Assembly: GCA_016296285.1 (NCBI GenBank)
Contig: JAEDJP010000093.1
Location: 1-5,216, forward strand
Length of the DNA: 5,216 nt
Reading direction: 5' to 3'
Source: Bacilli bacterium
Lineage (GTDB): Bacteria; Bacillota_I; Bacilli_A; RFN20; CAG-826
This document shows positions 1 through 3,815 of the stretch, piece after piece. The notes beneath the pieces were generated by a model. It saw only the letters and a program-made list of their open reading frames with translations, did no database searches and had not been told where the DNA came from. Each line of letters starts with the position of its first letter. Position 1 is the stretch's first letter. The position numbers and the translations under genes were made by a program.

Positions 1-27
1 AGGGCTATATTGCCCGAAACTGAAAAA

Positions 28-46
28 CCACCGGATTGTCCGGTGG
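28..46. terminator. Terminator-like hairpin at left edge
   Basis: A perfect 8-bp stem (CCACCGGA / TCCGGTGG) closes a 3-nt TTG loop. Read on the - strand it is followed at once by TTTTT (27-23), the better U-tract. Read on the + strand it is followed by ATAATTATTCTT, which is AU-rich but not a clean U-run. In the third + frame the bases before it encode a few codons ending in TGA at 21-23, so it may terminate a + strand gene lying mostly left of the window. It could also be bidirectional, or stop a leftward transcript. Direction cannot be settled from this window. Confidence 0.5.
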
Positions 47-129
47 ATAATTATTCTTGCTTGCCCTCCGCAAATTCGCATACACGTCCCCCCTCTTTTT
101 CCTTCTCCGTTCCGTAGAGTGGTTGCCCT

Positions 130-189
130 ATGAAATGGTTACCCGTTTCTATTCTCGCTTTGCTTGCTCTCGTTTTTCGCATTTCCTAG
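130..189 (+). CDS. Possible 19-residue hydrophobic peptide ORF upstream of the glycosyltransferase
   Basis: A short ORF starts at ATG 130 and ends at TAG 187-189. Its product starts MKW and is then almost wholly hydrophobic (Leu/Ala/Val/Ile-rich), ending Phe-Arg-Ile-Ser, so it looks like a signal-anchor or single membrane helix. The only upstream Shine-Dalgarno candidate is weak (AGAGTGG at 116-122, 7 nt before the ATG). It is in the same frame as the glycosyltransferase and is separated from that ATG only by the amber codon and three sense codons. It could be a small membrane protein, a leader peptide, or chance. Nothing here proves it is translated. Confidence 0.2.
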   Translation: MKWLPVSILALLALVFRIS

Positions 190-192
190 AAT
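164..192 (+). promoter_or_regulatory. Candidate promoter placed for a leaderless glycosyltransferase mRNA
   Basis: TTGCTC (164-169) and TAGAAT (187-192, 5 of 6 matches to TATAAT) lie 17 bp apart. The A of the glycosyltransferase ATG is 7 nt past the end of the -10, the usual place for a transcription start. No Shine-Dalgarno lies between them (only GGGCTC). If the box is real, the mRNA would begin at or next to the start codon. The -35 is poor (3 of 6), so this is a moderate prediction from sequence alone. Confidence 0.4.
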
Positions 193-198
193 GGGCTC

Positions 199-1365
199 AT
201 GGTTATCACATTCGTTTGCGATGTCCTCGGGGAGGAGAACAACGGCACCACGATCGCCACGATGAACGTCATCCGCAAGATGCGTTCGGCAGGGCATCAG
301 GTGCGCATCGTCTGCCCCGATGAGGACCGCGTGGGGCAAGAAGGGTATTACGTCGCCCGCTCCATTAACTTCGGGCCCTTCAATTCCTACGTCCGCCATA
401 ACGGCGTCCAACTCGCCCACGCGGACGTGGATTTGCTCCGCTCCGCCATCGAAGGCGCCGATATCGTCCATTGCAATTTCCCGGCTTTCCTTTCCTGCAA
501 AGCCGTGGACCTCGCCCACGAGATGGGCATCCCGGTCACGAGCTCGTTCAACGCCCAGGCGGAAAATTACACGAACCATGTGGGTCTCATCAATTCCGCC
601 GCGGCGAACCGCAAGGTTTACCGTTTCATGAACAAGCACCTTTTCTCCAAACTCGATGCCATTCATTACGCGACCGCTTTCATCCGGAACCTTTTCCAAA
701 AGGAAACCGGGAACTCCGTCCCCGCCTACGTGATTTCCAACGGCGTAAAACCCGAATTCAAGCCCCGCGAGATCGCGAGGCGGAAGGAATGGGTCGGCAA
801 GACCGTGATCCTTTATTCCGCCCGCTACAGCAAGGAAAAGGACCAACCGACCCTCATTCGGGCCATCGAGCGCAGCAAGCACTTCGACGACATCGTCCTC
901 GTCCTCGCCGGCAGCGGCCCCACCGAGAAGAAGCTCCGCAAGATGACCGCCGAATGGAAGAACCAACCCGTCTTCGGCTTCCATCCCCACGACGAGATGG
1001 TCGAAATCTACAATTCCGCGGACCTCTACGTCCATCCCTCGATCATCGACCTCGAAGCCATCTCCTGCCTCGAGGGCCTCGCCTGCGGGATCACGCCCGT
1101 CCTAAGCGATTCTCCCCGCGCGGCGATCTCGACCTTCGCCCTCGACAAGGAGAAGAACCTCTTCAAGGCGAGGAATCCCATGGACCTCGCGAAGAAGATC
1201 GATTATTGGATCGAGCACCCCGAGGAAGCGAAGGAAAACGGCAGGCGTTACGTCGAATTCGCCCGCCAATTCGATTTCGATTTCTGCATGGACCGCATGG
1301 AAAAGATGTTCCTCGAGGTCGCGAGCCAATACGCAGCCACGCATGGAAGAAAGCCCACCGCATGA
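199..1365 (+). CDS. GT4-family (group 1) glycosyltransferase, probably lipid-directed
   Basis: This 388-residue protein is expected to move a sugar from a nucleotide-sugar to an acceptor on the cytosolic membrane face. It has the two-domain GT-B layout. The N-terminal acceptor domain begins with a beta-strand (VITFVCD), with an Asn-Gly-Thr-Thr loop near residue 15 and a His-containing strand at 89-94. The C-terminal donor domain has the linker VISNGV at 178-183, the phosphate-contact pair R209 and K214, LAGSG at 236-240, and an acidic sugar-nucleotide motif at 284-297 ending LEGLACG. In the usual E-x7-E motif the first Glu is replaced by Asp (D284; second Glu is E292), with another Glu at 286. 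The length is normal for GT4. The start is fixed by a TAG stop at 187-189 in the same frame, with no alternative start codon between, yet there is no Shine-Dalgarno. The gene overlaps the acyltransferase by ATGA, implying coupled translation. The general layout recalls the diacylglycerol glucosyltransferases of Firmicutes and Mollicutes, so a glycolipid product is plausible. The exact donor and acceptor are unknown. Confidence 0.88.
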   Translation: MVITFVCDVLGEENNGTTIATMNVIRKMRSAGHQVRIVCPDEDRVGQEGYYVARSINFGPFNSYVRHNGVQLAHADVDLLRSAIEGADIVHCNFPAFLSCKAVDLAHEMGIPVTSSFNAQAENYTNHVGLINSAAANRKVYRFMNKHLFSKLDAIHYATAFIRNLFQKETGNSVPAYVISNGVKPEFKPREIARRKEWVGKTVILYSARYSKEKDQPTLIRAIERSKHFDDIVLVLAGSGPTEKKLRKMTAEWKNQPVFGFHPHDEMVEIYNSADLYVHPSIIDLEAISCLEGLACGITPVLSDSPRAAISTFALDKEKNLFKARNPMDLAKKIDYWIEHPEEAKENGRRYVEFARQFDFDFCMDRMEKMFLEVASQYAATHGRKPTA

Positions 1366-2150
1366 ACAAACGCGTCTACGAGTACGTCGATCCCCTGAAC
1401 GACGACTTCGCGGGGACCAAAATCGAGCATCGGCCCCTGCCCAAGAACTTCCGCTTCGTCCACAAGGATCCCTTTTCCGCCATCGCTTCCTTCCTGCTTT
1501 ACCGCCTTTTTGCCCTTCCCATCCTCTGGATCGTCGGCAAGCTCAAGTTCGGCATCGTGGTCAAGGGAAAGAAGAATCTCCGTTCCCTTCGTGGCAAACC
1601 CGCCTTTTTCTATGGCAACCACACCCAGATCGCGGACGCCTGGCTCGTCCAGTGCTTCTTGACCGGCAAGCGCACTTACATCGTCGCGGACCAAGACGCC
1701 ACCTCGATCCGCGGCATCCGTTACCTCCTCAAGCTGCTTGGCTGCATTCCCGTCCCCGAGGACGTGGACCAGAGGAAGCGCTTCGTCGCCGCCCTCGAGC
1801 ATCACGTGAAGATGCGCCATGGCATCGTCATCTATCCCGAAGCCCACATCTGGCCTTACTGCACGAAGATCCGGCCTTTCGGGGATGCCGCGTTCACCTA
1901 TCCCGCGGAGATGAACGTCGCAAGCGTCCCTTTCTGCGTCACCTACCGCAAACGGCTGTTCTGCAAGAAGAAGCCGCCCCTCATGACCGTCCACGTCGGC
2001 AAGCCCATCTACCCGAACATGGGCAAGTCGCTTCTGGAACGCAAAAAGGACCTGCGCGACCGCGTTTACGATTACATGGTCGACCGTTCTTGCGAAGACG
2101 AGAACGTCGAATGGATCACCTACGTCCGGAAAAAGGAAAACAAGGATTAA
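1362..2150 (+). CDS. Lysophospholipid acyltransferase-like protein (PlsC superfamily)
   Basis: This 262-residue protein is probably a membrane-associated acyltransferase that adds a fatty acyl group to a lysolipid or glycerol-phosphate-type acceptor. Residues 38-61 are hydrophobic and should dip into or span the membrane. The catalytic H-x4-D motif is at H87-D92 (NHTQIAD). A motif-II-like GCIPV lies at 127-131. Motif III, normally FPEGTR, reads YPEAHIWPY around E160, keeping the Glu but not the Gly-Thr-Arg. A motif-IV-like VPF is at 189-191. The N-terminal 35 residues are polar. Its ATG lies inside the end of the glycosyltransferase (ATGA overlap), with only a weak GGAAGA at 1345-1350, so translation probably depends on coupling. 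Pairing with a GT4 enzyme suggests a shared role in membrane lipid or glycolipid synthesis. It could be the cell's phosphatidate-forming enzyme or a specialised paralogue, so no plsC symbol is given. No terminator follows before the convergent gene. Confidence 0.85.
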   Translation: MNKRVYEYVDPLNDDFAGTKIEHRPLPKNFRFVHKDPFSAIASFLLYRLFALPILWIVGKLKFGIVVKGKKNLRSLRGKPAFFYGNHTQIADAWLVQCFLTGKRTYIVADQDATSIRGIRYLLKLLGCIPVPEDVDQRKRFVAALEHHVKMRHGIVIYPEAHIWPYCTKIRPFGDAAFTYPAEMNVASVPFCVTYRKRLFCKKKPPLMTVHVGKPIYPNMGKSLLERKKDLRDRVYDYMVDRSCEDENVEWITYVRKKENKD

Positions 2151-3031
2151 GCCGAGGGGTAGTCGTCGGGATCGAGGATCTCGCCCGCGAATGCCCCGTT
2201 TTCTTTTGCTTCGTAAGAACGCTTGATATCGCTGAATTGCATTTGATGGGGCTCGCCCAAAAGGTAAAGGACGTTCTCAAGGCGCCCGTTGCTTTCGACG
2301 ATGGCCCCTCCGGAAACGCGGAACCCATAGGTATACGCGATCCGCTGATCCGGGATGTCCTCGTTATAGAGGGTGGCATCGTAGGTCAAAGCGTATTCCC
2401 CGTCCCCGGAAATCGAGGGGAGAGAGAAAGAGGTTGCCCAGTTCGCCCTCCCGATGAAGGAAAGGAAGGAAGAGAGGATGGAAATCTGCTCGGCGGCGAA
2501 GCTCAAGTCAAAATAAGCCGCCTTGCTCGCCGCGTTCACCGCGGTCTTTTGCTTCGATCCCTCCCCCGTATCGTAACGGGTGAGGTCGTAAAGCATGTCG
2601 TCGAGGACGTAACGCTCGCTGAGGAAGGAAGAAGATTCCTCCCCGATCGTTTCGGTCCCCTCCTTGACGAGGATCATCCCGACGGGGGATTCTCGGTAAA
2701 GGGTTTCCGTCCCGGATTGGGAAGCGTCGATCTCGACGAATTCCCCGGTCCCGGTCCCGTATTTGGTGAGGACGCTGCCGTTAAAGGTCCGGTACGTCGT
2801 GCCATCGCGGTATGCGGCGAGTTCCTGGATGAAGGCGGAAACGGACGCTTTCTTCCCCGCGACGTCCTCGCTCGAGATTTCTTCGCTCGAGGAAGGTTCC
2901 TCGATGGAGGAAGACGAGGAAAGGCCACCGTTTGAGCCCTCCTCGAAGCTGGAGGAAGGCAGGGGATCATCGCTGCAAGAAGCAAGCAAAGCCAAGGCGG
3001 AAGCAAGGCAAAGAAGGACGCGTTTCATCAT
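2147..3031 (-). CDS. Surface lipoprotein of unknown function with Ser/Glu-rich stalk
   Basis: The product is about 294 residues. It has a lipoprotein signal peptide: M-M-K-R, a hydrophobic core, then lipobox LASC with the lipidated Cys at residue 19. Residues 20-57 form a low-complexity Ser/Glu/Asp stalk. The rest (about 58-294) is a soluble domain with alternating hydrophobic, strand-like stretches and many Thr/Tyr/Ser. I do not recognise a family. The pattern is compatible with a beta-rich ligand- or lipid-binding fold of the LolA/LppX kind, but that is a guess. The start is uncertain: ATG at 3031, ATG at 3028 (one residue shorter) and ATG at 3040 (three residues longer) all keep the signal peptide. 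The frame also reaches a TTG at 3073. The ATG at 3040 has GAGGG 10 nt upstream; the ATG at 3031 has only a distant G-run. Its TAA stop overlaps the acyltransferase TAA. It has the same stalk and lipobox style as the lipoprotein at 3816. Confidence 0.82.
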   Translation of the reverse strand: MMKRVLLCLASALALLASCSDDPLPSSSFEEGSNGGLSSSSSIEEPSSSEEISSEDVAGKKASVSAFIQELAAYRDGTTYRTFNGSVLTKYGTGTGEFVEIDASQSGTETLYRESPVGMILVKEGTETIGEESSSFLSERYVLDDMLYDLTRYDTGEGSKQKTAVNAASKAAYFDLSFAAEQISILSSFLSFIGRANWATSFSLPSISGDGEYALTYDATLYNEDIPDQRIAYTYGFRVSGGAIVESNGRLENVLYLLGEPHQMQFSDIKRSYEAKENGAFAGEILDPDDYPSA

Positions 3032-3038
3032 GTGGCAC

Positions 3039-3066
3039 ATTGTCCCCCATCCCTCGACTTTGTCAA
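3039..3066 (-). promoter_or_regulatory. Candidate promoter of the - strand lipoprotein gene
   Basis: On the - strand a perfect -35, TTGACA (3066-3061), is followed after 16 bp by GACAAT (3044-3039), which matches TATAAT at 4 of 6 positions. The predicted transcription start falls at about 3032-3031, next to the ATG at 3031. If correct, the message would be leaderless or nearly so and the ATG at 3040 could not be used. The -35 is convincing and the -10 is not. A different -10 or an SD-led start at 3040 with an upstream promoter remains possible. Confidence 0.35.
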
Positions 3067-3074
3067 TAGACAAA
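3059..3074. repeat. Operator-like inverted repeat TTTGTC-AATA-GACAAA
   Basis: Perfect 6-bp arms are separated by 4 bp. The repeat covers the - strand TTGACA and lies upstream of the rubrerythrin promoter, so a bound dimer could affect either divergent gene. The size suits a small dimeric repressor. No known regulator consensus was matched, and a 6-bp repeat can arise by chance. Confidence 0.3.
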
Positions 3075-3100
3075 AGAAGGGGAAGGGGAAGCGAAATTGT

Positions 3101-3130
3101 TTTACTTGGTTAACCGAGGCGAATTATAAT
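3101..3130 (+). promoter_or_regulatory. Promoter of the rubrerythrin gene
   Basis: A perfect -10, TATAAT (3125-3130), is preceded by TTTACT (3101-3106; 4 of 6 matches to TTGACA) at 18 bp. Transcription should start near 3137, giving a 5' leader of about 20 nt with the Shine-Dalgarno in it. An 8-bp palindrome, GGTTAACC (3108-3115), sits in the spacer and could be part of an operator. The AT-rich ATTATAAT around the -10 resembles half of a PerR-type box, but no second half-site is present, so peroxide control is not shown. Confidence 0.65.
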
Positions 3131-3143
3131 GGTGCCACTAGAA

Positions 3144-3149
3144 AAGGAG
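3144..3149 (+). promoter_or_regulatory. Strong ribosome binding site of rubrerythrin
   Basis: AAGGAG lies 8 nt before the ATG at 3158. It fixes the start at that codon rather than at in-frame codons further upstream, which would lie before the predicted transcription start. It also shows that this genome uses ordinary Shine-Dalgarno sites, in contrast to the glycosyltransferase start. Confidence 0.8.
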
Positions 3150-3157
3150 AACGTTTC

Positions 3158-3697
3158 ATGGAATTGAAAGGATCCAAGACCGAGAAGTGCCTGCAGGCAG
3201 CCTTCGCCGGTGAGTCGCAAGCCCGCAACAAATACACCTATTTCGCCTCCAAGGCCAAGAAGGAAGGCTACGAGCAAATCGCCGCCATCTTCCTCGAAAC
3301 CGCCGAGAACGAGAAGGAACACGCCAAGCTTTGGTTCAAATACCTCGAGGGCGGCGAGATCAAGGACACCGCGAGCAACCTCCAGGCCGCCGCGGAAGGC
3401 GAGAACTACGAATGGACCGAGATGTACGAGGATTTCGCCAAGGTCGCCGAAGAAGAGGGATTCAAGGAAATCGCCCTTAAGTTCCGCGCCGTCGCAGCCA
3501 TCGAGAAGCATCACGAAGAACGCTACAAGAAGCTCCTTGCCAACGTCAAGGAAGGCGTCGTGTTCGTCGGCGATGACCTCGCCGTCTGGAAATGCCGTAA
3601 CTGCGGCCACATCGTCGTCGGCAAATACGCCCCGAAGATCTGCCCGGTCTGCAACCACCCGCAAAGCTACTTCGAGCTCTCCGTCAAGAATTATTGA
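3158..3697 (+). CDS. rbr: Rubrerythrin
   Basis: This 179-residue cytosolic non-heme iron protein reduces hydrogen peroxide to water in anaerobes, taking electrons from NADH through rubredoxin or flavoprotein partners. Residues 1-130 form the ferritin-like four-helix bundle with the full diiron ligand set: E19, E52-x2-H55, E82-x2-E85 and E116-x2-H119 (IEKHHEERY). The C-terminal rubredoxin domain carries C146-x2-C149 and C162-x2-C165 for the Fe(Cys)4 site. Order and length match classical two-domain rubrerythrin (about 190 residues in Desulfovibrio) with no missing ligand. It has its own promoter, a strong ribosome binding site and a strong terminator, so it is probably a single-gene unit. No rubredoxin, reductase or PerR/Fur gene is in the window, so its electron donor is elsewhere. 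TGA ends the gene, and the hairpin just beyond supports that as a true stop. Confidence 0.97.
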   Translation: MELKGSKTEKCLQAAFAGESQARNKYTYFASKAKKEGYEQIAAIFLETAENEKEHAKLWFKYLEGGEIKDTASNLQAAAEGENYEWTEMYEDFAKVAEEEGFKEIALKFRAVAAIEKHHEERYKKLLANVKEGVVFVGDDLAVWKCRNCGHIVVGKYAPKICPVCNHPQSYFELSVKNY

Positions 3698-3713
3698 TCG
3701 AAGCCCCTGCAAG

Positions 3714-3741
3714 AAAGCACCTCGAACCCGAGGTGCTTTTT
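3714..3741 (+). terminator. Intrinsic terminator of rubrerythrin
   Basis: A perfect 11-bp stem (AAAGCACCTCG / CGAGGTGCTTT) with a 4-nt loop AACC runs into a T-run (3737-3741). It starts 16 nt after the stop codon. This is the clearest terminator in the window and isolates rubrerythrin from the lipoprotein gene downstream. Confidence 0.93.
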
Positions 3742-3749
3742 CGTTGCCC

Positions 3750-3767
3750 TTTTTCCTCTAGGAAAAA
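3750..3767. repeat. Inverted repeat TTTTTCC-TCTA-GGAAAAA
   Basis: Perfect 7-bp arms flank a 4-bp centre, between the rubrerythrin terminator and the next gene's leader. The stem is A/T-dominated and lacks a clean following T-run on the + strand (TTGCGTTTTG), so it is a weak terminator at best. It lies about 15 bp before the GATAAT at 3782, where a -35 would be expected, so it could instead be an operator. The role is not determined. Confidence 0.35.
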
Positions 3768-3781
3768 TTGCGTTTTGATAG

Positions 3782-3787
3782 GATAAT
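3782..3787 (+). promoter_or_regulatory. Possible -10 box for the downstream lipoprotein gene
   Basis: GATAAT differs from TATAAT at one position and would start transcription near 3794, just before the Shine-Dalgarno at 3803-3807. No good -35 is present 16-18 bp upstream (TAGGAA at 3759-3764), and there is no TGn extension. The strong terminator before it means the lipoprotein gene needs a promoter in this gap, which is the main reason to list it. Confidence 0.3.
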
Positions 3788-3815
3788 GGGTCTTGCCCCA
3801 TCAGGAGTTTCGTCA

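Noticed and set aside
121..144. Imperfect direct repeat GGTTGCCC / GGTTACCC
   Set aside because: Two 8-bp copies with one mismatch and no further copies are too little to call a regulatory repeat.
139..1035. Long - strand open frame opposite the glycosyltransferase
   Set aside because: It is antisense to a gene with clear GT4 motifs, has a low-complexity Gly/Val/Asp/Glu composition typical of GC-rich antisense frames, and has no recognisable domain.
471..1361. Upstream in-frame extension of the acyltransferase
   Set aside because: It lies within the glycosyltransferase in another frame and is Arg/Pro-rich. The domain begins after the ATG at 1362, which gives the coupled ATGA overlap.
1343..2935. 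530-codon + frame spanning the acyltransferase end and the opposite lipoprotein
   Set aside because: It has an Arg/Pro/His-rich shadow composition and overlaps two supported genes in other frames.
3076..3091. G-quadruplex in the AAGGGG repeat
   Set aside because: Only two GGGG runs are present; four G-runs would be needed.
3121..3130. PerR box at the rubrerythrin promoter
   Set aside because: Only one AT-rich half (ATTATAAT) is present, and it is fully explained as a -10 box. The inverted half-site is missing.
3158..3697. Use of TGA as tryptophan (mycoplasma code)
   Set aside because: TGA ends the rubrerythrin right before a strong terminator and ends the glycosyltransferase at the ATGA overlap, while Trp codons are TGG.
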